Below the pieces are notes generated by a model that did not search any database, was not told where the DNA came from, and worked only from the letters and a program-made list of their open reading frames with translations. A program made the translations under genes and the position numbers. From Paraconiothyrium sp. Pb-2020 (taxonomy: Eukaryota; Ascomycota; Dothideomycetes; Pleosporales; Didymosphaeriaceae), in assembly GCA_022419385.1 (NCBI GenBank), contig JAJUBI010000005.1, positions 3,782,001 to 3,846,000 on the forward strand: a stretch of DNA of 64,000 bases, in the 5' to 3' direction. Positions 20,938-31,886 of this stretch are shown piece by piece (the first letter of the stretch is position 1; each line of letters opens with the position of its first letter).

Positions 20938-21594
20938 TACGGCGGACGGTTAGAAGGTGTCGGGACAAAATTAAATCAATTTTCAGATTTCCAGAATCAA
21001 CGTCAACACCTTACCTGTATCTCCACGAAAATAAGCTCAAAATCTATTAGAAGTAGCTAGATTTGTAGGGCTTCGTACGTTTAGTAGATCTATATAGAGA
21101 AAATAGAGGTGCAGTGAGTAGGTAGGGCGCAGGACGTGGGTACTGAGGTGCCTACGCTGAGGTGCCTGCCTACGCGAGGTGCCTGCCTGTGCGAGGGGCC
21201 TGCCTGCGCGAGGTGCCTGTCTGCGCGAGGTGCCCCTAAAGTTAGTGAGGGGGTGCCTAAAAATTAGTGAGGGTATGCCTAAAATTTAGTAAGAGAGAGC
21301 CTAAAATTTAGTGAGCCCCTCGCTAATCTTTAGGGGCCTCTTACGTAGGTAGGCCCCTTAGCGTAGGCACCTCAGCGTAGGCACCTCAGCGTAGGCACCT
21401 TAGTACCACGTCCTGCGCCTAACTCACTTCACCTCTATTTTCTCTATATAGATCTACTAAACGTATAAAGCCCTATAAATCTAGCTACTTCTAATAGATT
21501 TTGAGCTTGTTTTCATGGAGATATAGGTGGGTGGTGACGTTGATTCTGGAAATCGAAATAATTTTGTCCCGACACCTTTTAACAGTCCGCCGTA
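20938..21594. mobile_element. Foldback MITE with TA target duplication (Tc1/mariner-like)
   Basis: A 653-bp element (20940-21592) is an inverted repeat along almost its whole length. The left arm begins CGGCGGACGGTTAGAAGGTG. The reverse complement of the right arm begins CGGCGGACTGTTAAAAGGTG. The arms stay alignable inward for about 300 bp, through shared blocks such as TAGTAGATCTATATAGAGAA. A TA dinucleotide flanks both ends (20938-20939 and 21593-21594), as expected of Tc1/mariner/pogo insertion. The centre (about 21140-21410) holds degenerate copies of GAGGTGCCTGCCTGCGC and its complement. It has no coding capacity, so it would need transposase in trans. It ends 200 bp before the MFS start codon. 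Confidence 0.88.
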
Positions 21595-21794
21595 ATACCT
21601 GCCGTTCTTTTTCGCTTGGTTCACTTATATGATGACGCATAACTAGGTCTTACGGAAACTAGCCCGTTCCAATTGACACCTTCCTATTCGAGAAATATCT
21701 TGGCGTGACACGCCCTACGCTCAAGCATATATCAGCAGTGACTCCAACCGTTCCAAGGTGCTGTCTGCCCTCCTCGACTCCAGCTTTCGACGAA

Positions 21795-23550
21795 ATGGAT
21801 TCCATCGAGCTTGAGGCTCGCACCGCTGTACCAACGACATCTGCAGCGACGCCGAACGTCGTCAAAGACGACTCCAAAGATGACCCACGCGAAAGAGCGT
21901 CGATCATCACAATCGCTACAGCATCTCCGCAGTATCAGCATCCTAAGGGTATCAGGTTGGCTTTGCTTACACTCGGCCTTGTGCTAAGCATCCTACTCGC
22001 CGCCCTCGACATGTCCATCATCGCAACCGCCATCCCAACCATCACTTCAGAATTCGGCTCCATCGCCAACATCGCATGGTATGGTTCGGCCTATTCCGTC
22101 ACAAACGGATCTTTTAAACTGGTCTGGGGCAAAGCTTACCAATACTTCCCGCTGAAGCGAGTCTTCTTGCTCTCGGTCGCGATATTCGAGCTGGGAAATA
22201 TCATTTGTGGCGCAGCGAAGGGGTCCGAAGTGCTAATCATGGGGAGAGTAGTGGCAGGGCTTGGTGGCGGCGGCGTGATGACTGGCTCATTTATCATGAT
22301 TGCGATCAGTGTTGAGGATAAGTACCGCGCGGCGTATATGGGTGTGGTCAGTGCGACATTCGGAATCAGTAGTGTGGCAGGGCCGTTGTTGGGTGGTGGT
22401 TTGACGGATAGCGTGGGGTGGCGGTGGTGCTTCTGGTATGTTGAAACATAAGACTCTTCTCCTCCTACGTCGGATCTTATTGCGTGGGAAGGAACTCGCT
22501 TTTTTGACTTTCCACAGGATAAGTCTTCCCATCGGTGGCCTCGCCGTAGCTATCATGACCCTAACCTTCCGATCTCCGATCGTGATCAGAGAAATGAAGC
22601 TGCGAGAGCGCATCATCGGTCTCGACTTGAATGGAGGCATCCTCGTCACTTCTTTCCTCAGCTGCTTCGTCCTCAGCATGCACTACTCCGGAACCCACCC
22701 ATGGAGCTCACCCAGAGTATGGGGCAGCCTTGTCGGCTCGGCACTCAGCTTCCTCGCGTTCATCTATAACGAGTACAAGATGCGCGATAAGGCCATGGTC
22801 CACGCCCACCTCATCAAGAACTGGAACGTGTCCCTGAACTTGATGTACGGCTTCTTTCTCGCAGGATTGTTCTTCCCTCTGCAGTACATACTCCCAGTAC
22901 AATTCCAGTCTGTCGACGCGACATCAGCTTCGCAAAGCGGCATCCGACTTATCCCTCTCATTCTTGCCGTGTCGGTATTCACGGCATTCTCGAACGGGGC
23001 ACTGACCTGGTGGCGCCACCACAAGCCATTCCTTTTGGCGGGCGCCTTCCTCGCCACGGCCGGCACAGCGACTATATACTCCGTCAATGCACCAGCTTCG
23101 ACTCGTACATGGCTTGGCTTCGAGCTGCTCACGGGTATGGGTGTAGGCCTTGCCCTACAGATTCCTATGATCTATAATCAGGCTCTCGTCCCGCGTGACG
23201 ACATTCCATCCGTCACTTCGTTGACGCTCTTCACCGAGAACTTGGGTACTACTCTGTTTGTAGCCGCCTGTGAAGCATCGTTCCAACAAGGTCTAGTTGC
23301 GCATCTGAAGAAGAGTCTGCCGAGCTTAGATCCGCATGATGTTGTGAATGCTGGAGCTACGCAGATCAGGAATCTGTTTCATGGGGGCGATTTGGACATG
23401 ATCCTAGGTAGTTACCTGCATGGATGTCGTGTCAGCCATCTTATTGCGCTAAGCTGCGGAGTTGTGGCCTGTATGGTTAGTGTTGCTGCGGCGGGACCGA
23501 GCGTGGTTAGGACGGTGATGGAGAAGTGGAGAAAGAGTCATGCTGGCTAA
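21795..23550 (+). CDS. MFS drug:H+ antiporter, 14-TM (DHA2/DHA14) type
   Basis: The predicted protein has 557 residues from exons 21795-22435 and 22518-23550. The 82-bp intron (GTATGT...ACAG) splits WRWCFW/ISLPIGG, a normal position in this family. The first helix carries the DHA2 signature (LDMSIIATAIPTI). It is followed by GRVVAGLGGGGVMTG (motif C-like), GPLLGGGLTDSVGWRW and later helices (FLAGLFFPLQYILPVQFQ). The likely role is proton-driven efflux of toxic or secondary metabolites across the plasma membrane. The frame is open upstream to an ATG at 21705. I prefer 21795 because the hydrophilic N-terminus starts there naturally. The MITE sits in its presumed promoter. The substrate is unknown. 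Confidence 0.9.
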
Positions 23551-24237
23551 ACGGAACCCCAACTTGATAGGATGGAGCTTGAGATGAACATGTGGGTGGT
23601 GAGAAAAAGGAACTGTGTTGACAGTAAGTTACCAAATTGGAAGAAGGAAAGTTGTTTTCCACACCTGGTCATGGTCTCTTTGAATATTGATAGGACTCAT
23701 GTAGCGCTACATCAACGGTTTTTGTAAAGCGCGCTGCCCTAGAATAGCAATACGCTAGTCGAAGGTTCTTAACTTTTCGACTTAGGACTGTACTCTGTTT
23801 GCTACCGACACGGGTTGACTGACGGTAGGTAAGACTGCCAGGTTCAAGAAGGTTTCTCGTTTCCCCGTTGTTTACACAATGTCATGCGGTGTGATACTCG
23901 ATAACAACCATGATTGAACGATAACTAGAAAATTGAGAAACACGTTCGAAATAATCCCACCAGACTGAATGGGGACATGAAAATGCTTGAGCCCCAGAGC
24001 CACAAAAGCACCTCTAACCATGCTAGAGTATTGGGGACAGCTCAATAAACAAGATCACCGCGGTAGGAGCCCGTGCAGCCGAGAAAGAGATAGTCCGGTA
24101 AGCCTCGAAGTTCTGGGGAAAATGATGTAGTGATGTATGCAGAGGTAATCTAGGCAAGTTGATAGCCCGCGGTCGGAGGCATTACTTGCTCCGCTGAGAT
24201 GCTTTTACGTGCTCAAAAGTTGAGGAGTCATAGCATT
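23551..24237. other. Convergent intergenic region
   Basis: The 687 bp between the 3' ends of the MFS gene and the next gene contain no ORF of interest and no repeat that I can see. Confidence 0.35.
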
Positions 24238-26127
24238 TCAAGCTGCGCCGTGTCTGTCCATGTCATGGGTGTTCTTCAGACGCTTTGAGCGCTTCTTCTT
24301 CTTCTTTTGATCTTTGCTCCTTTGATTCCTAGCCGTATCCCTCGCTTGCTTTGCTTTTCGGAGGTCTGCATCAATCTTTTCGATTCCATCTTCGTACTCC
24401 CGTTGATTGCGCCAGTAGCTTTCCCATAGCCTCACCGCAGCCGCCTCTCGAAATTGTACTTCGGATACGTTCATCAGATCTAGGCGCCGAGAGAATAGAT
24501 TCAGATATTTTTCGTCTAACATGCGCTTTACGTCAGCCGACAGCGTTTCCAGACGTACAACGCTATCGGACAAAGCTCGCTTATGCTTTCTCAGGCCAAA
24601 GTGACGCTTCTCTGTCATAGTCGCGTGGAGCCATTTGGTCAACATCTTACACACTTGGACGGCATTTAGTCTAGAAACCATTAGGTAGAAGTGAAAAGCG
24701 GAATGAATGCTCTGTGTGCCACAGCCAGCGGTACGTCGTGCTGGGATAGCTAGAAACGGTGACCAATCTGCTAGGTACCGGCTAAATTTTATACTGGACT
24801 TCGTATATGGGATCAAATGTTCTGAGTATCCTGAAAACCTAGCTCTTCTTAAATGGTGGCTTACATGTATCCAAGTGATGTTGTAAGCTATATGGACGTT
24901 ACTCAAGAGCTGTTGGATCGGATGCATTACTAAGGCCATATGCGCCGCCCTTGGATTGATTACGATGTCAGATCGGATCCTTCGAAGCTCATAGAGGTGG
25001 TTGAGATCAGCCTTCAGCCCCTTCCGAAGATCATCGGTTTGGATATAGAGACTTCGCAACAATGCATGCGGTGAGCGTGATAGTGCGAAAGTCAACCGTT
25101 GAAGGAAACGCTGATTGATACGAAAGTTGAGAAGTTCGCGGTTCATGTAGTACGCAACTTCATTGCTTCGAATCTGAGCAGCTAATTGAACCTTTCCTAT
25201 TCCCTCGGCGCGGTCAAATGCAAGTTGCGTTTCCGCCATGTGTAGCTTCAAAGCCTCCAAATATTGCTCATCCGAATGAAAGTCCAAGTCAAGTAATATG
25301 GGAAAGTTATTCCAGGGACCTTTTCCTCGAGCCATGAAATTGGCTCGATTTTGGCAATCTTTTCGAATTGACTCATATCGTGCCCAAGCACCCTCGGTCT
25401 CAGGAGCACGATCGTTGTCAATTGACAATGGGAAATATCGGCGAGTAACGAGTGGTCCGAGCCGGGAAGTAGTACGATGTGACATATCTCGTCGCTGGCC
25501 TTTCAAAGCCTGCTGTACTTCAAGCCAATCTGCGAGCTGGCTATACTCTGCTGATGGTCGACTCTGCGAGAACGCTGCTCCACGATGTGCAGGCGCTGGC
25601 CTTTTCGTATTCGTATTAGTGGTCAACCGCTTCTCCGCAGGACGCACTGGATGTGAGAGGGGCAGGCGCCCTTCCTTATCTTTCTTTAGAATTGGTCGGC
25701 GTTTTGACCCGTACAGGGCTCTGTTTTTTGATCTACGGATCTTCTCCCGTTTATCGTCGATGAAAACCATCGCGTTATCATATTCGTTCAGTATCTCTAA
25801 ACGACGGGGCCAGTGTTTCTCGAGGGCATGTTGCAGTTTGCTTAGAGATTGATGCGGGATGGAATCCAGGTAGGATGGGAGGTACCGGAAGAACTCGTCG
25901 CGACCCTGATTACACACAGATAACCCGAGGTCGGAGTTCGATAAACTCTTCAGGTAAATGGACCTACATATCCTCGGAGGAAAGCGCCCTTGTCTCTCGT
26001 TTTTGAGAACCCAAAGGCGTATTATGACATGTGCTGACCGAGTTACATGGCGGAAATCTTCGAATATCTGCGCGAAAGAATTATGAATACGGGTTCTTTC
26101 GTCGCCTTCCATCCTTCTAAGCCCCAT
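24238..26127 (-). CDS. Unrecognised basic protein, 629 residues
   Basis: I do not recognise a family. The intact 629-codon frame argues for a real gene. The protein is rich in Arg, Leu and His, is predicted mostly helical, and has no signal peptide or clear membrane segment. Residues about 130-195 form a basic, Ser/Pro-containing linker. The middle (about 245-470) has repeated helical segments such as EQYLEALKLHMAETQLAFDRA. The last 40 residues include a run of six lysines followed by RSKRLK, which fits a nuclear or nucleolar localisation signal. No upstream exon could be justified. It lies downstream of the lipase gene on the same strand. An RNA- or chromatin-associated role would be a guess. 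Confidence 0.55.
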   Translation of the reverse strand: MGLRRMEGDERTRIHNSFAQIFEDFRHVTRSAHVIIRLWVLKNERQGRFPPRICRSIYLKSLSNSDLGLSVCNQGRDEFFRYLPSYLDSIPHQSLSKLQHALEKHWPRRLEILNEYDNAMVFIDDKREKIRRSKNRALYGSKRRPILKKDKEGRLPLSHPVRPAEKRLTTNTNTKRPAPAHRGAAFSQSRPSAEYSQLADWLEVQQALKGQRRDMSHRTTSRLGPLVTRRYFPLSIDNDRAPETEGAWARYESIRKDCQNRANFMARGKGPWNNFPILLDLDFHSDEQYLEALKLHMAETQLAFDRAEGIGKVQLAAQIRSNEVAYYMNRELLNFRINQRFLQRLTFALSRSPHALLRSLYIQTDDLRKGLKADLNHLYELRRIRSDIVINPRAAHMALVMHPIQQLLSNVHIAYNITWIHVSHHLRRARFSGYSEHLIPYTKSSIKFSRYLADWSPFLAIPARRTAGCGTQSIHSAFHFYLMVSRLNAVQVCKMLTKWLHATMTEKRHFGLRKHKRALSDSVVRLETLSADVKRMLDEKYLNLFSRRLDLMNVSEVQFREAAAVRLWESYWRNQREYEDGIEKIDADLRKAKQARDTARNQRSKDQKKKKKRSKRLKNTHDMDRHGAA

Positions 26128-26629
26128 AGCCCGTCTCCAATGAGCGATGGTCGGTTGACGCGTTCTCCTTTGTGCAACGTAGGTCGCTCTTCCGAAGGCG
26201 TCTCCACGGTACCCAATCGCATTCGAGATCTCCTATCGCGATGGACCGAAGGTGAATTAAACAGAAATTCGTAATGACGCCGCGCTTGGATAACAAAATG
26301 GGGAGAAGTAGAGGCATAATGCAAGCGCTGCGAAACGAGAAGGTGCGGGCTGCGTCCTTCACGTTCCGTGCGTCGAACACGTGATCCGCGCCGCATATCC
26401 ACGTTACACGAGCGCTTAAGGAAGGAAGATCAGCTGCGGAACTTCCGCGGAGACCAAAAAGCAAAGAAGGGAAACTTTGACAAGGCACCTGCGTCCAGCC
26501 AAATGGCCTTCTGGGTGGCATGGCACGTCCGAGCGGGTACTGCACACATTCATATCCACGCGCTAGCGCGCACAAGCAGCAATAGTGAAATCAGGGTATA
26601 TATGCCTCTATGCCTCCACCAATGAACTA
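26128..26629. other. Intergenic region
   Basis: The 502 bp between two minus-strand genes contain overlapping short frames only. A TATATA stretch near 26598 belongs to the lipase 3' side. No gene is called. Confidence 0.3.
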
Positions 26630-28522
26630 TCAGTCGCTCGCCGTGACCGCCTTCGTAGCAACCAATTCCACACGCCGCTTATACATACTCATCTGGTGCT
26701 TTACTGGGTCACCATATACAACTTTTCTCAACATCTCGTCGTCTACCGTAATAGCCTCTACGTCCTCCTCGGCTGCGCTTCCCAGCTTCTCTCTAAGCAC
26801 AATCAGTCGTCCTGCATTACTTAGCGTGCATGGGACCAGAGGCCAGGGCGGAGATGTTACGGTCGTCAGGCTCGACGCTGCCGCAGGTAATGCGGCTTTC
26901 GATGGCTTGAGGAACTTGCGCGATTTGTCGGACTTGGTGAGACTCGTAGAGGTAATGTTCAACTTCGACATCGAAGCCAGGCTGGAGGTGTACATCGTAC
27001 TCGGCGCAGGGCTAGACCAGAGTTTCACGAGACTCTTCACGACTGCCTTGTCCGCGCGGGGCACAGGATCGCCCTCGTTGATAAAGCTGTAGAAGAGGCT
27101 CTTGCGGTGCCGTTTTTCCTCGCTGGGTTTCAGTGGGAGGAGTGTAATGGGCGGTGCGCCGAAGGTTACGCAGTGCACGCGTTTGAAGAAGCCTGTGAGG
27201 TAGCTGAGCTCGGACTGGACTTGCGTGCTCATCATATGAGCGTAAAGGAGAGCGGCTACTGCGCCGCCCGCAGAGTGGCCGGTGATGAGCAAGCTGCAGT
27301 TGGAGCGAGCTGGGTTTTCTTGGAGCAGGACGCGTAGGCGTTCGGCGACGGGCGCCACCATCTTCCTTGCTACGTAGAGAAATCCAGCGTGGCAGAGGTT
27401 GCCCGGATCGTCTAGGAAGCCTTCCGGGCTTGATGGTGCCGACTTATAGTTCACAGCCCAGTCCATGAACGTTTGCGAGCCACGAATGGCAAACACCACC
27501 GTGTTCATGTCATCGCGAGGAAGCGACTTTAGGATCATAGCTTTCGTTCCTGAGCGCCAGTCTGCAGGAACGTGCGTCTCAGATTCCGTGTTTGGTAGCG
27601 CAGCCGGAGCATACACCCGCTCACTGTACGCAGCAGCCAGACACAACAACGGATACGTGGGCATGTAGACCTTGAAGGGCGGAAGGTGCGGTGGCAATCG
27701 CGAGTTTGAGTATAGCCAGACCTTCGAGAACATATTAGAGCTTTTGGTATTCTTCTGACTAGGGTATACAGCCGCAGCTGCTGATCGGTCGAGCGCAACA
27801 CTGGGTTGTATCGTAGATGTAGATGCATATGGCGTCTCGTCATCCTCGACCATGAGATCCTGCTCTTTCCCACTAAACATGCCCTCGTCAATACTAGTGA
27901 TGACAGCATCTAGCTTGGAGCTCAACCGATCACAGAGCGCCGCACTTTGGTTGATCATCTGGACACTCTTCTTGGTAACTAGTGTAGTGGGCTTCTCAAC
28001 GAAGGTCGTCATTGTCACTGCGACGCTCTTGTTCGCTAGCTCGACGCTTTTGTGGGCACCTGAAGAGACTTGAGCCGTCAGGTCCTGGTAGGACCTCGAG
28101 GCTAAACGTCCAGCTCGGTTCCACTGAGCCTTTAGCACGCCATCATTGCGTGGGGAAGATTGGGTGGCGAAGCTAGCTGTAGAATCGCCATAGTAAGGCT
28201 GCGACTGTTGATAAGGTGGTGAAGCGGGATAAGGCTGGTGGAACTGCTGCGGCATCTGCGGTGTTGATCCGTATACTGGATGGTGCTGTGGTGGTGGCGA
28301 GACATGGCCAGCGGACAGTGGTGGGCTCACGGCGTACGCAAAATGTGATGGAGGGCTTGCAGGGTACGTATGGTGCCCATGGGAGGCATCCGGTGTCGCA
28401 TAGCTTTGCTGCGTATAAATCGTCGACTGCGAGGCCTGGGCTGCATGGGCATACGGCTGCACAACAGCAGATTGGGGAAGATTCTTATGCCTGCGCTCCC
28501 GACTCGAAAAGCCGAGCACCAT
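26630..28522 (-). CDS. Class-3 (alpha/beta-hydrolase) lipase with low-complexity N-terminus
   Basis: The single exon encodes 630 residues. Residues about 20-130 are Pro/Tyr/Gln/His/Ser-rich (for example PPYQQSQPYYG) and probably disordered. A short helical segment follows (about 135-205). The lipase_3 domain occupies about 285-620. It has the nucleophile elbow ITGHSAGGAVAALLYAH (catalytic Ser near residue 417), an Asp in FINEGDPVPRAD and a candidate His in YGDPVKHQMSMYKRRV. There is no signal peptide, so it is likely intracellular. Similar fungal proteins are annotated as class-3 lipases with unknown natural substrate, probably a glycerolipid. Confidence 0.85.
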   Translation of the reverse strand: MVLGFSSRERRHKNLPQSAVVQPYAHAAQASQSTIYTQQSYATPDASHGHHTYPASPPSHFAYAVSPPLSAGHVSPPPQHHPVYGSTPQMPQQFHQPYPASPPYQQSQPYYGDSTASFATQSSPRNDGVLKAQWNRAGRLASRSYQDLTAQVSSGAHKSVELANKSVAVTMTTFVEKPTTLVTKKSVQMINQSAALCDRLSSKLDAVITSIDEGMFSGKEQDLMVEDDETPYASTSTIQPSVALDRSAAAAVYPSQKNTKSSNMFSKVWLYSNSRLPPHLPPFKVYMPTYPLLCLAAAYSERVYAPAALPNTESETHVPADWRSGTKAMILKSLPRDDMNTVVFAIRGSQTFMDWAVNYKSAPSSPEGFLDDPGNLCHAGFLYVARKMVAPVAERLRVLLQENPARSNCSLLITGHSAGGAVAALLYAHMMSTQVQSELSYLTGFFKRVHCVTFGAPPITLLPLKPSEEKRHRKSLFYSFINEGDPVPRADKAVVKSLVKLWSSPAPSTMYTSSLASMSKLNITSTSLTKSDKSRKFLKPSKAALPAAASSLTTVTSPPWPLVPCTLSNAGRLIVLREKLGSAAEEDVEAITVDDEMLRKVVYGDPVKHQMSMYKRRVELVATKAVTASD

Positions 28523-29104
28523 GGTGGTGGTCGCGGAAGGATCGGACTTAGGCGCAAGCGTTCAATCCTCCAAAGCTTCGTTGAGTCGTCTGCGATTAAC
28601 TCCTCGATGTCCAAATCCGTGTATCGCCCAATGCATCGTATATTCCAGCTTTTCGTTTCAGCCTGGATTCACCAAAATCTAGCTTTTGTTGGCGCACCAG
28701 CCCGCACAGAAGGCAACAGAGTGCCTATAGTCAAGTATGAGTGCAAGGCTGAGATCGTCGTTAGCACTTGCAATGTGAGGAAAGAGCTTCATTTAACACA
28801 GTCGCAGGGTATGCTATGTGCACTGCCTCACCGCTTCCCACCCTTGTTGTCCTGTCGTCGCTTACCTCACCCCACTGGTCTCTTGCACTCTGATTGGCGG
28901 GATGGTTCATCGCCATCGTTTCACGAATGGAGGTGGGGCGATTCGCGTGTTTCTAATTCTGTCTGGCTAGCGTCGGGAAGTGCGAAATGGCAAGCTTACT
29001 ACCATGTCCAGCAATTTGCCTGAAAAGCTACATACATGCAAGGCTATGTTCGAAAGAAACTGCGTCATTATTTCCCCTAAGGTACAAGTAAGTCCGCCAC
29101 TGCT
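28523..29104. other. Intergenic region, lipase to alcohol dehydrogenase
   Basis: The 582 bp hold the lipase promoter and the ADH 3' flank. No additional gene or repeat is apparent. Confidence 0.3.
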
Positions 29105-30329
29105 CTATTCGGTATTGAAGTCTATCACCGCCCTGCCTGCGATCTCCCCTCGTCTCAGCTTCTGTACCACCTCATTGAACTGGCTCAATGGATACACCGT
29201 GCAAATCGGCTTCAGTAACCCCCTCTGCGCAAATTGGAGCGTCTTGTCTACATCGCCCATACTACTAACAAGAGTGCCCTGCACCGACTGCTTTCTGAAG
29301 CACATTTGGTTCGGATCCACGTCGATGTGGTAAGATCCTGCCGGAGGCAGTCCAACGCACATTACTTTTCCTCCGACTCTGCCACCCAAAAATGAGATGG
29401 ACTGTGGGTAGGACTGTACAGCCGTCACGTACACGGCATGCGCACCGATGCCATCACATAGCTTGACCACTTCCTCGGCGATATTAGACACCTCCTTGAA
29501 GTCGATGAAGTGCTCGGCGCCGTTCTCGATGCAGAGCTTCTTCTTCTCCGCCCCTGTGTCTATTGCAACTGGCCGCAGACCCATGGCTTTCGCGAGCTGC
29601 AAGCCCTGCATGCCGACACCTCCGCCTGCGCCTGGGAAGACGGCCCAATCACCTGGTTGCAGACGGGATTCCTTGATCGATGTATAGATTGTAGATGCGG
29701 AGCACATAATCGGACCGGCGATGATATCGGAAACTCCATCGGGGATAATGGTGGTGTATCGTTCGGGGGAGACGATGTATTGCTGGTATGAGCCGTTGAT
29801 CGTCAGGCCAGTCATGACGGCTTTAGCGCAGTAGCATTCGTTATCTGTACGACAGAGCTCGCAGGCGCCGCAGGTATCTTGGACGGGCTACGAATATTGT
29901 CAGAATCGTCTGATGACGGACGAAATGGGACTTCGGTGGTATACCTTAAGACCAGCTCTCATGCCAGGCTTCAACGTCTTTACGTTCGAGCCAACCTTCA
30001 CAATCACGCCAGCACCCTCATGTCCTGCGCATTGCGTACCGAAATGAGACATCTTAGGTAGGGCCCAGTCATTAAGCATGAAGTGTAGGTCGGAGTGGCA
30101 TATGCCGGTTGCATTGAGCTTGACGAGAACCTCGTGCGGTTCTATCAAAGTCAGTTGTTTCTGTTCCAGTCATGTCATAGATACAATGACAACAGCTACA
30201 CGTACGTATCTCTGGGACCGGCACATCTCGAACTTCGACGCGGAAGTCCGGACCTTCGTTGACAACGACACCCGCCTTGCACGTCTTCGGGATGTCGAAC
30301 ACCTGCTCTTGCTCTTTGCCGTCCGCCAT
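29105..30329 (-). CDS. Zinc-dependent alcohol dehydrogenase (yeast ADH1-like)
   Basis: The predicted enzyme has 367 residues from exons 30329-30206, 30141-29945 and 29887-29105. The introns are 64 bp (GTACGT...ATAG) and 57 bp (GTATAC...GTAG), and all joins keep frame. It is a medium-chain NAD(P)-dependent dehydrogenase interconverting alcohols and aldehydes. Catalytic zinc ligands are Cys56 in GICHSD and His82-Glu83 in GHEGAG. The structural-zinc cysteines are 113, 116, 119 and 127 with the family's 3-3-8 spacing. The coenzyme motif is GAGGGVGMQGLQ. There is no targeting peptide, so a cytosolic location is likely. Preference for ethanol or another alcohol cannot be told from sequence. Confidence 0.93.
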
Positions 30330-31886
30330 GCTTGTTGGTCAATATACTACGAGCACACGATGCTGATGGATTCGGAAGTTGGTGAGGCAGGGACGATAAG
30401 CAACTGAAGAAGGACAGGAGTGGTGGGACACGAGTATATTCGTTGAGGAAGGACGTACATACACCCCCGCCCTTCCCCTCTTTATCAAACTACGCTCTGT
30501 GTCCATGACACTTCCTACCTAGGTACATCTCTAAGCCACCTCGTACCTACCGCCGACTCGTCCAAACCTCGGTCTAATGACAGCGACCACTCACGGCGGC
30601 GGACTAGGACCTTCGGGCGAATCGCCACGCCCGAGTCGTCTCAAAGGCGGAATTGGTGCGCTTGAAAATGCACCAAGTGGGCTATCTGGTGGCATCCTGC
30701 GGCAGGTGTTGCTAATTGCTGGGGAAGTTGTGGGGTACACGAGGTGGAAGGCCGCTAACTGCGGGGTAAGATCTGATGCTGGAATTGCTCTGGGCCCCGA
30801 GAGGTAGGAACGCCCAACAGAATGAGTTCATCTTCTGTGGATGTCAAGACAAAAGGCACTGTGTCTCTCTTCGACCGTTAAGTCCCATTGTATCCCCTCA
30901 CCTGTATACCCATCTACAGAACGCTGCTCTCCTCGCGACATCATTGACGAAGAATCCTGGTTGGGTGGAATCGGGCCGTATCCACGATACTCCACCGCAT
31001 TGTAACTGCCGTCGAGAACCATCGGGCCAGAATACCAGAAGGGTTTCAGGTGTCTCGACTTCGGTCCTGGTGGCTGATCATCGGGATGTGAAATCGGCTT
31101 GAGAGACGACCTGCAAACGTCGGCCACGAACTTCCACAGCCTAGGTAGCAGTAACAGTTGTTGATACAGTATGTGGAAAAGATCAGGCCAATACAGTTGC
31201 AAACGTTGTGTTACTCATCCAGAAGTAATCATTTGGAATCCTTCGGGTTTTAGTATAGGCGCGTCGCGAGTTCGTATCCGTACTGTTGGGGTCCTGATTG
31301 AGTACATTAGAAAGGTATCAGCACTGACATATCTTCCTGTATGGTTATTGAACTCTACAATATCAGATAGTAAGCGATGCACATATTGGCGGGCACATGG
31401 TTCACTTGTGTCACGTGATGTCAACTCATTCACGGATGGAACCCGAGGAGGTGTAGATGCCTCTAATCATAAGAGATCAGAGGTGCAATCAATATCTCTA
31501 GATGTAATGTTGCTGCTTGTGTACCTTCCAAGGTTACAATGGCGCCACGTGTTGAACAAACACCTTCCGGGTACGTTGCGAGGTGAGAACCTTCCGCTGA
31601 GCAAGGAAGTAATGTGTGAGTACCACGTTCAGGGCACTTACTTGTAGAATTGTTTCCTAGCAACCAATTCCGTACATGTATTGTGTCGGACCAATCCAAT
31701 GTTCATACCTTTAATGCGCCTACGCAGTAAGGCGAGAGTGGCGCAGCAGCCGCACGGCCACAGTTTTGTCGTGTTTGTTCCAACCTCCGACGACCGCGTC
31801 GAGCTTCCGATAAGCACAATCACGAATTACGACATGCGCACATGAGAACATGCCCTCTCCGCTGAATTATTCCACACTCTCAGGGC
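30330..31886. other. Long divergent intergenic region, ADH / CLC
   Basis: The 1.56 kb between divergent starts contain two mid-size frames (30828-31202 minus, 31171-31647 plus) with no family resemblance or splice support. I do not call them. A CACGTGA site is present near 31415. The rest shows no recognisable repeat. Confidence 0.35.

Noticed and set aside
21705..21794. Upstream ATG of the MFS gene at 21705
   Set aside because: It adds a 30-residue leader with no typical composition. The ATG at 21795 gives the usual hydrophilic N-terminus, though the upstream start is not excluded.
26117..26575. 152-codon minus-strand frame and an overlapping 119-codon frame upstream of the unknown 629-residue protein
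   Set aside because: Both overlap each other and the start of the longer gene in other frames. No splice pair joins them to it convincingly.
30828..31647. Two mid-size frames in the ADH/CLC gap
   Set aside because: They overlap on opposite strands, have no family motif and no usable splice sites.
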